Positions 27,185 to 36,308 of a DNA stretch of 64,000 nucleotides are shown in pieces. The notes beneath the pieces were generated by a model. It ran no database searches, was not told the DNA's origin, and saw only the letters and a list, made by a program, of their open reading frames with translations. The stretch spans positions 558,001-622,000 of the forward strand of contig CAWIHZ010000005.1 in assembly GCA_963835955.1 (NCBI GenBank), written 5' to 3'. Source of the DNA: Roseiarcus sp963835955. GTDB taxonomy: Bacteria; Pseudomonadota; Alphaproteobacteria; Rhizobiales; Beijerinckiaceae. Numbering within the stretch: the first letter of the stretch is position 1; each line of letters begins with the position of its first letter. A program made the translations under genes and the position numbers.

Positions 27185-27775
27185 GTGAAGGAATTGGCGG
27201 GAAAGACCGCATTTGTCACCGGCGCGGCGTCCGGGATCGGACTGGGCGTCGCCACCGCCCTCTCGCAGGCCGGTGTGAAGGTCATGCTCTGCGACATCGA
27301 GGAAGCGGCGCTCGCCCGGGCGGTCGAGGGATTGAGGCGCACCAACGCGGACGTCGACGGCGTCAAGGCGGATGTCTCGCTCAAGGCCGAACTTATGGCG
27401 CGCTGAAGGACCGTCGCCCGCTACGGCAAGGTGCATATCCTCGTCAACTCGCGGGCGTGGGCGGCGGCGGATCTAGGCCGACATGGACTAGACATCAAGG
27501 ATGGGACTGGACGCTCGGCGTCAATCTGATAGGGCGGTCGTCTGGGGTATCGAGATTTTTGGTCCTTTGATCGAACGGCACGGCGAGGGCGGACACATTG
27601 TATCCACGGCGTCGATCGCGGGGCTGATCTCCAACAGCTTCACTCTCCCGTACAATGTATCAAATACGGCTTGCTCGCGCTTTCGGAGGGGCTGCGCGCG
27701 GGGAGATCGCTCAGCGCGGGATCGAAGCGTTTCGGTGCATGTGTCCCGGCTTCAACTCCGAACCAAAATGCATGG
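27185..27775 (+). pseudogene. Decayed short-chain dehydrogenase/reductase gene
   Basis: From GTG 27185 the first 73 codons encode a good SDR N-terminus: K-T-A-F-V-T-G-A-A-S-G-I-G-L-G-V-A and V-M-L-C-D-I-E-E. A stop follows at 27404-27406. Beyond it, SDR sequence continues in shifting frames: R-Y-G-K-V-H-I-L-V-N, then N-A-G-V-G-G-G-G, G-I-E-I-F-G-P-L-I-E-R-H-G-E-G-G-H-I-V, Y-N-V-S-N, L-L-A-L-S-E-G-L-R-A, and E-I-A-Q-R-G-I-E-A-F-R-C. At least three frameshifts plus a stop make it non-functional. It lies between rnj and mce, which are often adjacent in relatives. Confidence 0.8.
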
Positions 27776-27779
27776 CACA

Positions 27780-28287
27780 CCTCGCACTCACTGATTAGTG
27801 ATTCGTTCATAAAGGGCGCCCTTCGGACGCTCAGACTGGCCCCGCTAACATGTCCGCGCGTTACTGTAATTGCAAGTTCAGAAAGTCGCGTCTGTAGTAA
27901 CAACGGATCAATCCATAACATATTGGCAGAAATACGTAAGCATAACCATGGGTGTACAAATGTTTATTAGTTTGATTGCCGGGTTACTCTGAGAGTAAAC
28001 ACCAGACTTGCTGTTTTCTGTGATGGCTCAAACAGATAAACTTAAATGAAATCAATCACTTAACGTTCAGGTCCGACAGCTGCTGGGCAAGGCAGCTCAT
28101 GCACGATCAGGGGATATTGTGATTCGATGCTCGCCGGCCGGCCGTCGGCGCCGTTGGCCGGCACGCGCAGCCACAAAGTGGACAAGCCCGGCCATGAAGA
28201 GGAAGGCTTCTCTGACAATTAGGCGACCATCCGTACAAGGCCTGACGATCGGCGCGCGCGTCTCAATTGAATTTCCGAGAGTAACCC
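27780..28287. other. AT-richer non-coding segment upstream of mce
   Basis: About 27790-28110 is markedly richer in A and T than the surroundings and has no supported gene. From 28120 the composition returns to normal, and 28177-28195 carries ACAAGCCCGGCCATGA, part of a dispersed palindromic repeat also seen near 60340 and 62535. I take the segment as remnant foreign DNA. The mce promoter may lie at its right end. Confidence 0.5.
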
Positions 28288-28692
28288 ATGATCGGAAGGC
28301 TCAACCACGTCGCCATCGCCGTCCCCGATCTCGAACAGGCGGCCCGCACCTACCGCGAGACGCTGGGCGCGCGCGTTTCGGCTCCTGTGGACGAGCCCGA
28401 TCACGGGGTGACGGTCGTGTTCGTCGAACTGCCGAACGCCAAGATCGAACTGCTGCGCCCGCTCGGCGCGAGTTCCCCGATCGCGAAGTTTCTCGAAAAG
28501 AATCCGCAAGGCGGCATGCATCACCTCTGCTACGAGGTCGATGACATCATCGCCGCCCGCGACCGGCTGAAGGCTCAGGGCGCGCGGGTGCTCGGCGACG
28601 GCGAGCCGAGGATCGGCGCCCACGGCAAGCCGGTGCTGTTCCTGCATCCGAAGGATTTCGGCGGAGCGCTGATCGAGATCGAGCAGGCGTAG
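28288..28692 (+). CDS. mce: Methylmalonyl-CoA epimerase
   Basis: This VOC-fold enzyme interconverts the two methylmalonyl-CoA epimers in propionyl-CoA assimilation. The 134-residue product has the metal-ligand pattern: His near residue 7 in R-L-N-H-V-A-I-A-V-P-D-L, V-V-F-V-E-L-P-N-A-K-I-E-L-L, H-H-L-C-Y-E-V-D-D, and E in F-G-G-A-L-I-E-I-E. Length is exact for the family. Four bases separate it from the downstream transporter. Confidence 0.95.
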   Translation: MIGRLNHVAIAVPDLEQAARTYRETLGARVSAPVDEPDHGVTVVFVELPNAKIELLRPLGASSPIAKFLEKNPQGGMHHLCYEVDDIIAARDRLKAQGARVLGDGEPRIGAHGKPVLFLHPKDFGGALIEIEQA

Positions 28693-28695
28693 GAT

Positions 28696-29619
28696 TTGAC
28701 GATCGGGGCCGCCCACGCCGGCGACAGGCGCCGCCTCAGCGCCGACGCGTTGCTGCTGGCGACGGCGTTTCTGTGGGGCGTCACCTTCGTCGCCCAGAAG
28801 GACGCGGCCGCCGCCTTGCCGCCGCTGGCCTTCGTCGCCGCGCGCTTCGCCGTCTCGGCGCTCGCGCTGGCGCCGTTCGCGCTCTTCGAGCGTAGCCGAG
28901 CCCAGCGCCCGCTGACGCCGCGCGCCTCGCGGGTGGCGTTGATCATGGGCCTCGCGCTCTTCCTCGGAACCAGTCTGCAACAAGCGGGCCTCGAGACGAC
29001 GAGCGCGACCAACGCCGGTTTTCTGACCGCCTGCTATGTGGTGCTGACGCCGTTCGTGGTCTGGGCGCTGGCGCGCGCGCGACCGCGCGGCGCCGTCGTG
29101 GCGGCGAGCCTCGTCTCTCTTCTCGGCGCAGCGCTGCTCGCTTTCAGCGGCGGACCGGCCGAGCCGCCGTCGATCGGCGACGGCCTGGTTCTGATCGCGG
29201 ATCTCGCCTGGGCGGTCAGCATTGCATTAACGCCGATGTTCCTCGCCAGCGCGCCGAGGCCGCTGGCGCTCGCGTTCGTTCAATACGCGCTCTGCAGCGC
29301 GCTCGCGGGCGTGACCGCGTTTGCGTTCGAAACCTTCGGATGGCGGGGATTCACGGCCGCGACGCCCTCGATCCTGTTCGCCGGCCTCGTCTCAGGCGCG
29401 CTCGGCTATACGCTGCAGATCATCGCTCAGCGCCATACCCCGCCGGCCGAGGCGGCGCTGATCCTGTCGCTGGAAAGCGTGTTCGCCGCGCTCGCCGGCG
29501 CGCTATTGCTGGGCGAGCGGCTGACGGCTCTCGGCGCGCTCGGCTGTGCGCTGATCCTGATCGGGGCGGTCGCGGTGGAGACCGGGCCGACGCTGATGCG
29601 GCGCGGCTCGAGAATGTGA
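28696..29619 (+). CDS. EamA-family drug/metabolite transporter
   Basis: The 307-residue product has ten hydrophobic segments in two similar halves, the EamA (DMT) pattern. The first half shows F-L-W-G-V-T-F-V-A-Q-K and A-A-R-F-A-V-S-A; the second ends L-S-L-E-S-V-F-A-A-L-A-G-A-L-L-L-G-E-R-L-T, a hallmark of the family. The substrate cannot be read from sequence. The start is TTG 28696, immediately after mce, suggesting co-transcription. Confidence 0.9.
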   Translation: MTIGAAHAGDRRRLSADALLLATAFLWGVTFVAQKDAAAALPPLAFVAARFAVSALALAPFALFERSRAQRPLTPRASRVALIMGLALFLGTSLQQAGLETTSATNAGFLTACYVVLTPFVVWALARARPRGAVVAASLVSLLGAALLAFSGGPAEPPSIGDGLVLIADLAWAVSIALTPMFLASAPRPLALAFVQYALCSALAGVTAFAFETFGWRGFTAATPSILFAGLVSGALGYTLQIIAQRHTPPAEAALILSLESVFAALAGALLLGERLTALGALGCALILIGAVAVETGPTLMRRGSRM

Positions 29620-29691
29620 CATCGGGGGCATGCGCGGCTATAAGCCCGGCTCCCAAAATACGGTTCCGCCGCTGTCGCCGAAAGGTCCATC

Positions 29692-29997
29692 ATGTCCGGC
29701 TCGAGTTTGAGCAGCGCCGCGCTGGACGAGCGGCGGCGGCGCATTCTTTATCGCGCCTGGCGGCGGGGATTGCGTGAGATGGATCTGGTGATGGGCCGGT
29801 TCGCCGACGCGCATCTGCCGGCGATGAGCGAAAGCGAGCTCGACGAGTTCGAGCGCCTGCTCGAGGTCCCCGACCCGCAGGCGCTCGCCTGGATCACCGG
29901 CGGGGAGGCGCCGCCGCCCGACTTCGACACGCCGATGATCGAGCGCCTGCGCGCCATGCCGCGCCAGGCGGCGGAGTGCGCCGACAGAGCGCCGTGA
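29692..29997 (+). CDS. sdhE: FAD assembly factor SdhE (succinate dehydrogenase assembly factor 2)
   Basis: SdhE promotes covalent attachment of FAD to the succinate dehydrogenase flavoprotein. The 101-residue product carries the R-G-x-x-E motif in A-W-R-R-G-L-R-E-M-D, followed by F-A-D-A-H-L and the E-L-D-E-F-E-R-L-L-E-V-P-D-P-Q-A-L-A-W helix typical of YgfY/SdhE proteins. Its stop overlaps the GTG start of mfd; the sdhE-mfd pair is common in alphaproteobacteria. Confidence 0.93.
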   Translation: MSGSSLSSAALDERRRRILYRAWRRGLREMDLVMGRFADAHLPAMSESELDEFERLLEVPDPQALAWITGGEAPPPDFDTPMIERLRAMPRQAAECADRAP

Positions 29998-32900
29998 ACA
30001 GCTTGTCGCCCTCGATCCGCCGCCTCGATGAGGGCGGCGCCGTCACGCTGGCGCGCGCGCCCGAGGGCTACGACGCCTTCGTCGTCGCGGAGCTGACGCG
30101 CGCGCTCGCTGTGGCCGGAGAAAGGCGCGCGGCGGCGCTCGCCTTCGTCGCCCGGGACGGCTTGCGCGCCCAGGCGCTGATCGAGGCGCTCGCCTTCGCC
30201 GCGCCGGAGATCGAAGCGCTGCGTCTGCCCTCATGGGATTGTCAGCCCTACGACCGGGTCTCCCCCAATGCGGGCGTTTCGGCCGAGCGCATGACCGTGC
30301 TGGCGCGGCTTGCGCGCACGCGCGGCGCGGTTGAGCGGCCGCGCATTCTGGTCGGCTCCGTCAGCGCGTTCACCCAGCGGGTTCCGCCGCTCAAATATAT
30401 CGCTTCCGCCGCCTTTTCGGCCGCGCCCGGCAACAGCGTCAGGATGGACGATCTGGCGCGGTGGCTCAACTCCAACGGCTTTGTCCGCGCAGGCACGGTG
30501 CGCGACGTCGGCGACTACGCCTCGCGCGGCGGCCTTCTCGACCTTTATCCGCCGGGGGCGGCGGCGCCAATCCGGCTCGATTTCTTTGGCGACACGCTCG
30601 AATCCATTCGCGCTTTTGATCCGGAGACCCAGCGCAGCGTTGGGCAATTGCGCTCGCTCGATTTGGTGCCGATGAGCGAAGCGCGGCTGACGACCGAAAC
30701 CATACGCCGCTTCCGCCAGACCTACGCCCTCGAATTCGGCGCGCCGACGCGCGACGACGATCTCTACGCCGCGGTCAGCGAAGGCCGCCGCGCGATCGGG
30801 CTCGAGCACTGGCTGCCGCTTCTCTATGAAAGCCTGGACACGATCTTCGACTATGTCGCCGGCGCGCCCTTGGTGCTCGACGCTCGGGCCGAGGACGCCG
30901 CGCGCGAGCGGATCGCGCTGATCGCCGACGCTTATTCCGCTCGCCGCGCCGCCTTCCTGGCTGACCCGGTCAAGGCCGATTACAAGCCGCTGCCGTTCGC
31001 GCGGCTCTACCTCGCCGAGGATGAGTGGAGGGAGCGGCTCGCCGCCGCGCCGCTCGCCCGCCTCACGCCCTTCGAGGCGCCGCCGGGGGCGGACGAGGTC
31101 GTCGACTGCGGCGGGCGGATTGGCCGCAATTTCGCGCCCGAGCGGCAGAACGAGAACGCCAATGTCTTCGACGCGGTGGCGTCGCATGTGAGGGCCTTGC
31201 AGGCGCGCGGGCTTGCCGTCGTCGTCGCCGGCTGGAGCGACGGCTCGCGCGAGCGGCTGAGCCATGTGCTGGCCGAGCATGGGCTGAAATCGCTCGAACT
31301 CGTCTCCTCGTATCATCAGGTCAGGACCGCGCGCGCCGGCGCGCTGCCGCTCGCGGTGATCGCGCTCGAACAGGGGTTCGAGGCGCCCGGCTTCGCCATC
31401 ATCGGCGAGCAGGACATTCTGGGCGACCGGCTGGTGCGCCATGCGAAACGCCGGCGGCGGGCGCAGGACGTGCTGAGCGAAGCGAGCGCGCTCGGCGCCG
31501 GCGACCTGGTCGTCCACATCGACCACGGGGTCGGGCGCTTCGTCGGCCTGAGGACGATCGAGGCCGCCGGGGCGCCGCACGACTGTCTGGAGATTCACTA
31601 CGCCGGCGGCGACAGGCTGTTTCTGCCGGTCGAGAACCTCGAGCTTCTGTCGCGCTTCGGCTCGGAGGCCGGCGAACTCGACCGGCTGGGCGGCGCAGGC
31701 TGGCAATCGCGCAAGGCGCGGCTCAAGAAACGGGTGCGCGAGATGGCGGGCGACCTGGTCCGGGTCGCCGCCGAGCGCATGACCCATCCCGCCCCGCGGC
31801 TGATCCCGCCCGAAGGCCTCTACGACGAGTTCTGCGCCCGCTTTCCCTATGACGAAACGGAGGACCAGCAGAGCGCGATCGAGGCGACGCTCGACGATCT
31901 GGCCGCCGGCCGGCCGATGGACCGGCTGGTCTGCGGCGACGTCGGATTCGGCAAGACCGAAGTGGCGCTGCGCGCCGCCTTCGCCGCGGCGATCAACGGC
32001 AAGCAGACCGCGATCGTCGCCCCGACGACTTTGCTCGCGCGCCAGCATACGCAAAACTTCCGCGACCGCTTCGCCGGCCTGCCGGTCAACGTCGGCCAGC
32101 TCTCGCGCATGGTCGGCGCGGCCGAGCAACGCGAGGTGAAAAAAGGCCTCGCCGAAGGCTCGGTCGACATCGTCGTCGGCACCCACGCGGTGCTGGGGAA
32201 GACCGTCGGCTTCAAGGACCTCGGCCTGGTCGTGATCGACGAAGAGCAGCATTTCGGCGTCGGCCACAAGGAGCGGCTGAAGGAATTGCGCGCCGAAGTG
32301 CACATGCTGACGCTCTCGGCGACCCCGATCCCGCGCACCTTGCAATTGGCGATGACCGGCGTGCGCGAAATGTCGATCATCGCGACGCCGCCGATCGACC
32401 GGCTCGCAGTCAGGACCTTCGTCTCGCCGTTCGACGCGCTGATCGTGCGCGAGGCGCTGTTGCGCGAGCGCTATCGCGGCGGCCAGTCGTTCTATGTCTG
32501 CCCGCGGATCGAGGACCTCGACGAGGCGGCGGCGTTCCTGCGCCAGAACGCGCCGGAGGCGAAGTTCGTCACCGCGCACGGCCAGATGGCGGCGCGCGAA
32601 CTCGAGGACAAGATCGGCGCCTTCTATGACGGCAAGTACGACATTCTGCTGTCGACCGCGATCGTCGAATCCGGCCTCGACATACCGCGCGCCAACACCA
32701 TGATCGTCCATCGGGCCGACATGTTCGGTCTCGCCCAGCTCTATCAATTGCGCGGCCGGGTCGGGCGCTCGAAAATCCGGGCCTATGCGCTCTTCACCAC
32801 CGAGCCCAAGAAGCCGCTGACGGCGCAGGCCGAGAAGCGGCTGCAGGCGCTGCAGTCGCTCGATACGCTCGGCGCCGGCTTCCAGCTCGCGAGCCACGAT

Positions 32901-33515
32901 CTCGACCTGCGCGGCGCCGGCAATCTTCTGGGCGAGGAGCAGTCGGGCCACATCAAGGAGGTCGGCTACGAGCTCTATCAGCAGATGGTGCGCGAGGCGG
33001 TCGAGCGCATCAAGTCGGGCGAGGACGCGCCGGCCGAGGACCTGTGGTCGCCGGCGATTTCGCTCGGCGCGCCGGTGACGATCCCCGAAAGCTACATCCC
33101 CGACCTGCCGACCCGGCTCATGCTCTATCGCCGTCTCTCCGCGCTCGAGGACGAAGGCGAGATCGAGGCGATGGGGGCCGAAATCGTCGACCGCTTCGGC
33201 CCCCCGCCGCCCGAAGTCGGCCTTCTGATGAAGCTGGTCGCGATCAAGGCGCTGTGCCGCGCCGCCAACGTCGAGAAGCTGGAGGCCGGCGCGAAGGGCG
33301 TCACGCTCGCCTTCCGCAAGAACTCCTTCGCCAACCCGACGGCGCTGGTGAAATGGGTCGAGGCCCAAGGCCCGCTCGCGCGCGTGCGCCCCGACATGCG
33401 GATCGTCGTCGCCGACGATTTCGAAAAACTCGCCGACCGGCTGACCGGAACAGTGAAAATTTTGCGCGAGATCGCGAAGCTCGCCGGGAGATCCTCCGCG
33501 CGCTCAACGCGATGA
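29994..33515 (+). CDS. mfd: Transcription-repair coupling factor
   Basis: Mfd removes RNA polymerase stalled at lesions and recruits UvrA. The product is about 1,173 residues. In order: UvrB-like N-terminal domains, the polymerase-interaction domain (near V-H-I-D-H-G-V-G-R-F, about 505-570), then the superfamily 2 translocase with Walker A G-D-V-G-F-G-K-T near 647, D-E-E-Q-H-F, S-A-T-P-I-P-R-T-L, and R-G-R-V-G-R-S, and a C-terminal regulatory domain. GTG 29994 (GTGA overlap with sdhE) is preferred over the in-frame GTG at 29976. The 3' end overlaps the convergent transglycosylase gene by 12 nt, and a decayed copy of its tail lies at 37261-37391. Confidence 0.97.
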   Translation: MNSLSPSIRRLDEGGAVTLARAPEGYDAFVVAELTRALAVAGERRAAALAFVARDGLRAQALIEALAFAAPEIEALRLPSWDCQPYDRVSPNAGVSAERMTVLARLARTRGAVERPRILVGSVSAFTQRVPPLKYIASAAFSAAPGNSVRMDDLARWLNSNGFVRAGTVRDVGDYASRGGLLDLYPPGAAAPIRLDFFGDTLESIRAFDPETQRSVGQLRSLDLVPMSEARLTTETIRRFRQTYALEFGAPTRDDDLYAAVSEGRRAIGLEHWLPLLYESLDTIFDYVAGAPLVLDARAEDAARERIALIADAYSARRAAFLADPVKADYKPLPFARLYLAEDEWRERLAAAPLARLTPFEAPPGADEVVDCGGRIGRNFAPERQNENANVFDAVASHVRALQARGLAVVVAGWSDGSRERLSHVLAEHGLKSLELVSSYHQVRTARAGALPLAVIALEQGFEAPGFAIIGEQDILGDRLVRHAKRRRRAQDVLSEASALGAGDLVVHIDHGVGRFVGLRTIEAAGAPHDCLEIHYAGGDRLFLPVENLELLSRFGSEAGELDRLGGAGWQSRKARLKKRVREMAGDLVRVAAERMTHPAPRLIPPEGLYDEFCARFPYDETEDQQSAIEATLDDLAAGRPMDRLVCGDVGFGKTEVALRAAFAAAINGKQTAIVAPTTLLARQHTQNFRDRFAGLPVNVGQLSRMVGAAEQREVKKGLAEGSVDIVVGTHAVLGKTVGFKDLGLVVIDEEQHFGVGHKERLKELRAEVHMLTLSATPIPRTLQLAMTGVREMSIIATPPIDRLAVRTFVSPFDALIVREALLRERYRGGQSFYVCPRIEDLDEAAAFLRQNAPEAKFVTAHGQMAARELEDKIGAFYDGKYDILLSTAIVESGLDIPRANTMIVHRADMFGLAQLYQLRGRVGRSKIRAYALFTTEPKKPLTAQAEKRLQALQSLDTLGAGFQLASHDLDLRGAGNLLGEEQSGHIKEVGYELYQQMVREAVERIKSGEDAPAEDLWSPAISLGAPVTIPESYIPDLPTRLMLYRRLSALEDEGEIEAMGAEIVDRFGPPPPEVGLLMKLVAIKALCRAANVEKLEAGAKGVTLAFRKNSFANPTALVKWVEAQGPLARVRPDMRIVVADDFEKLADRLTGTVKILREIAKLAGRSSARSTR

Positions 33516-34370
33516 GCGCGCGCCCGACTTCGGGGCCGCCGCGAAGCCGACGCTCCTGGTCAGCAATGTCCCGCGGCTCTCCGCTGAGGGGCCGGTCGGA
33601 GGAGGGGCTTCGGTAGGGCGGGGGACGGCGCCGCAAGATAGCCGCGGGTTCGCGCCAATCGGCAGCCCCTTGGCGGAAGCCGCCTCAGCAGGCGTAATGT
33701 AGCCGTCTTCCGCCATGCGGTCGATGACCCAATCGCGCCGTTCCTTCGCCGCTTCCGGGAAACGTGCCGGATCATAGTGGCTCGGCGCCTTGGGCAATCC
33801 GGCCACGAACGCCGCTTCCTCGAGCGTGAGTTCGTCAACCGGCTTGTCGAAGTACTGGAACGACGCGTCGGCGACGCCGTGCGCCCCGCAGCCGAGGTAG
33901 ACCTCGTTGAGATAGATCTCGAGGATGCGGTCCTTTGACAGCTCGCGTTCGATGCGAAGCGCCAGGAGAACTTCCTTGATCTTTCGCGCGAGCGAGACTT
34001 TATCGGTGAGGAGCAGGTTTTTCACCAGCTGCTGGGTTATGGTCGAGGCGCCGATCGGGCGCTCGTTCGACAGGTAGCGCACGACATCGATGGCCGCGGC
34101 GCGCGCCATCAACGGAATATCGATCCCCGGATCCTGGTAGAAGTCCCTGTTCTCGGCCGAAAGAAAGGCGTGGACGACCCGCGCCGGCATGGCGCTCATG
34201 GGCACGAAGCGCTGTCCTGCCGCCGGATGGTAGGCGACGATTTTCCCATCGTCCGGCAGGTCGCGCCCATAACGCCAGAGGACAAAGGCTGTCGCTCCTG
34301 CGGCTGTGAGGGCGAGCGCAAGCGCGACGCTGAGCATGATCCGCATCAAACGTCGCGCGCTCCGGCTCAT
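33504..34370 (-). CDS. Membrane-anchored GT51 peptidoglycan transglycosylase (penicillin-binding protein lacking a transpeptidase domain)
   Basis: GT51 enzymes polymerise lipid II glycan strands in the periplasm. The 288-residue product has an N-terminal membrane anchor (about 10-31) and the GT51 motifs: S-A-E-N-R-D-F-Y-Q-D-P-G-I-D (usually E-D-x-x-F-x-x-H-x-G; catalytic Glu73 kept, D and H changed), G-A-S-T-I-T-Q-Q-L-V-K-N, R-K-I-K-E and I-L-E-I-Y-L-N. It stops soon after this domain with a proline-rich tail, so the transpeptidase half of class A PBPs is missing. It could be a truncated PBP1A relative or a monofunctional enzyme. It overlaps the end of mfd convergently. Confidence 0.85.
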   Translation of the reverse strand: MSRSARRLMRIMLSVALALALTAAGATAFVLWRYGRDLPDDGKIVAYHPAAGQRFVPMSAMPARVVHAFLSAENRDFYQDPGIDIPLMARAAAIDVVRYLSNERPIGASTITQQLVKNLLLTDKVSLARKIKEVLLALRIERELSKDRILEIYLNEVYLGCGAHGVADASFQYFDKPVDELTLEEAAFVAGLPKAPSHYDPARFPEAAKERRDWVIDRMAEDGYITPAEAASAKGLPIGANPRLSCGAVPRPTEAPPPTGPSAESRGTLLTRSVGFAAAPKSGARSSR

Positions 34371-34742
34371 TGGGGTTGTTCAGGCTAACGTCACAATGTG
34401 TTGCATATGTGGGAGCGGCGCCCAAACGAACGCGGCGAATGACGAGGCCGGCACGTTCACCCCGGCCAGAACCCGCCATCCAACACCTGCTCAACTGTCC
34501 ACGGGCGCGCCTCGGGAAACGTCGAACCCGCCAGCCCCGCCTCCGCTTCCGCAGCCCGAGGTTCGCGGTCGGCGGCGGGTCAGGCGTTTCCGGCGAAAGC
34601 CGCCCAAACGCCCTCCGGGTCGTCGACTGGATTCCAACGGCCAGCAAGGCGTATCCTGCGCAAACTGGAAATCCGCGAACGCAGGCGAAGGATTCGCGAA
34701 AGACGGGCGCTGATTTCGGTCTCCGTTCGATTCCGCCGGCCG
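34371..34742. other. Gap between divergent genes, no feature recognised
   Basis: This 370-bp gap separates the minus-strand transglycosylase gene and the plus-strand metallopeptidase-like gene. Long frames cross it, but their translations are arginine/proline-rich with no family character, as expected of GC-rich non-coding DNA. I see no tRNA, terminator or clear promoter. Confidence 0.4.
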
Positions 34743-34754
34743 ATGGGGGGGACA

Positions 34755-35478
34755 ATGGCAATCGAATTCGTCGCCCACGTGTGGATCGACGGTAGCGACA
34801 ACCCGTATCCCGGCGGCGCGGCCGAATACGAGCGGCAGGTGCGGGCGATGCTCGGAAACGTGCGGGCGACCGCCACCGGGCGGACCTTGCTGGGCTTCTT
34901 CGCGTTGCGACGGCATAACGTTTGGATCATCCCGCCGGGAGGCAATGCAGAGCCGAGTCGAGGCGGACGCGGGCGCTGCGGATCCCGTCGCCGCATTCCG
35001 CCGCAATTTCGAATTGCGCAGCGCCCTCGATGGGCGCGTCGATCCCCGCGGCCGCCGCGGCGCCGGGACCGGATCGGACAGCCTGCTGCGCTTTCACCCG
35101 ATCCACTGGCGCTACCCTCCAGGCAGCTTCGACACCCCCGAGGAAGTCCTGGTTCACGAGTTGTTTCACGCCATGCGGCAAACGTTCGGGGCGCTGCGCA
35201 ATACGCCTCTCGACGGCGATTTCGACACGGTCGAGGAGCTCTACAGCGTCTTTGTCCAGAACATGTACGCCAACGAGCGCAATTTGCCGCTGCGCGCGAC
35301 CCATCACCAGGCCAGCAGCAACGTCTCGCCGGACCACTCGATGGCGCACAATCCGAGCTTTCGCGCGCCGATGCGGGACCTGGCGGCCATGATGCCCACC
35401 ATCGTGAACGAACTCGCAAAAGTGCGAACCGCGTATAACCCCTTCCGCGACTGGAAGGAGTTTTCCCGTCACGGTTAG
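34755..35478 (+). pseudogene. Frameshifted M91/NleD-like zinc metallopeptidase
   Basis: Two overlapping frames make one recognisable protein. From ATG 34755: M-A-I-E-F-V-A-H-V-W-I-D-G-S through A-T-A-T-G-R-T-L-L-G and V-W-I-I-P-P-G-G-N-A-E. From about 34945, shifted by one base: E-A-D-A-G-A-A-D-P-V-A-A-F-R, then G-T-G-S-D-S-L-L-R-F-H-P, E-V-L-V-H-E-L-F-H-A-M-R (HExxH zinc motif) and E-E-L-Y-S-V-F-V-Q-N-M-Y-A-N-E-R-N-L-P-L-R. This order resembles peptidase family M91, known from type III effectors such as NleD. The junction lies around 34940-34975. It could be a pseudogene, a sequencing error or a recoded gene. No signal peptide or secretion partner is seen. Confidence 0.6.
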
Positions 35479-35724
35479 GCCGGCTTCTCCGCGGCGGCCC
35501 GCGGCGTCCGTCCGTCCCTCGCTCGCAGGCGGGGGCGGTAGGCTCGATCTCGGCTTGCGCGAGCATTCCCGGCCGCAGCAACTCGGCCTGCTGACGGCTC
35601 CAGTCGCGGCGGCGGCCCATCCTGACGCTCGCGCGCGGGTTCATTACCAAGAATTGTATTCGCCGCCGCTATTCGGCCACCGGCTTTCGATTGGATCGCG
35701 CCCGTCAGACTGAGGGGAGAGACC

Positions 35725-36006
35725 ATGAATGAGATCGATCTACGGACGTCTCCGGTCTATGTGGTGACGCGGCGGCCGCCTTCGGCGGTCGCGCAAGACG
35801 AAGACATCTATCTTTCCGTGCCGGTCGCCGCTCCATCGCTTCCGGACCAGGTGGAGACAATCGAGATCTTTCTGTCGATCGATTTTGCGAATCGTATGAT
35901 CGCTCAACTGGTCGAGGCGGTCCAGGTTGCGACGAAACACGAAATCTCACCGACGTCGTATCCTTGTCGAGTTTGGACCAGCGGTCACAAATATCCTGAC
36001 GCATAG
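35725..36006 (+). CDS. Small hypothetical protein
   Basis: A 93-residue protein starting at ATG 35725 behind a strong GGGGAGAG site. It has no signal or membrane segment. The middle (P-V-A-A-P-S-L-P-D-Q-V-E-T-I-E-I-F-L-S-I, then A-N-R-M-I-A-Q-L-V-E-A-V) looks like a folded alpha/beta protein with normal amino-acid composition, which favours a real gene. I do not recognise a family. It lies in the accessory region. Confidence 0.55.
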   Translation: MNEIDLRTSPVYVVTRRPPSAVAQDEDIYLSVPVAAPSLPDQVETIEIFLSIDFANRMIAQLVEAVQVATKHEISPTSYPCRVWTSGHKYPDA

Positions 36007-36308
36007 GTCTCCACGCCTTAAGCCCCAGTTTATCGTTCCGGAGCTGAAGGTAATCCAGGTCGAATTTTTCACCGGACCGGTCGAATGGGTCGAAGAATTC
36101 GTGTCTAGAAATTGGCGGGAACTATAATTATTCGTAATGTTCGCTATCGACGGCAAAGACTAAGTTCTCGTTTACCAGCGTTGTCTAGCGTCTTCGCACT
36201 GGACGGACCATCGTGCTTTGGCTCCGGCGGAGGCATGAAGCCGCTCCGTCCCGTCGGCGAAACTCCGACATGTCCCGCTTGTGAATTTACGCCCGATTGG
36301 AGAAAGCG

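Noticed and set aside
27671..27970. A 99-codon frame at the end of the SDR remnant
   Set aside because: Its first part is SDR sequence in one of the shifted frames, and the rest runs through AT-rich non-coding DNA.
34306..34713. A 135-codon plus-strand frame before the M91-like gene
   Set aside because: It begins inside the minus-strand transglycosylase gene and gives an Arg/Pro-rich sequence with no motif or ribosome site.
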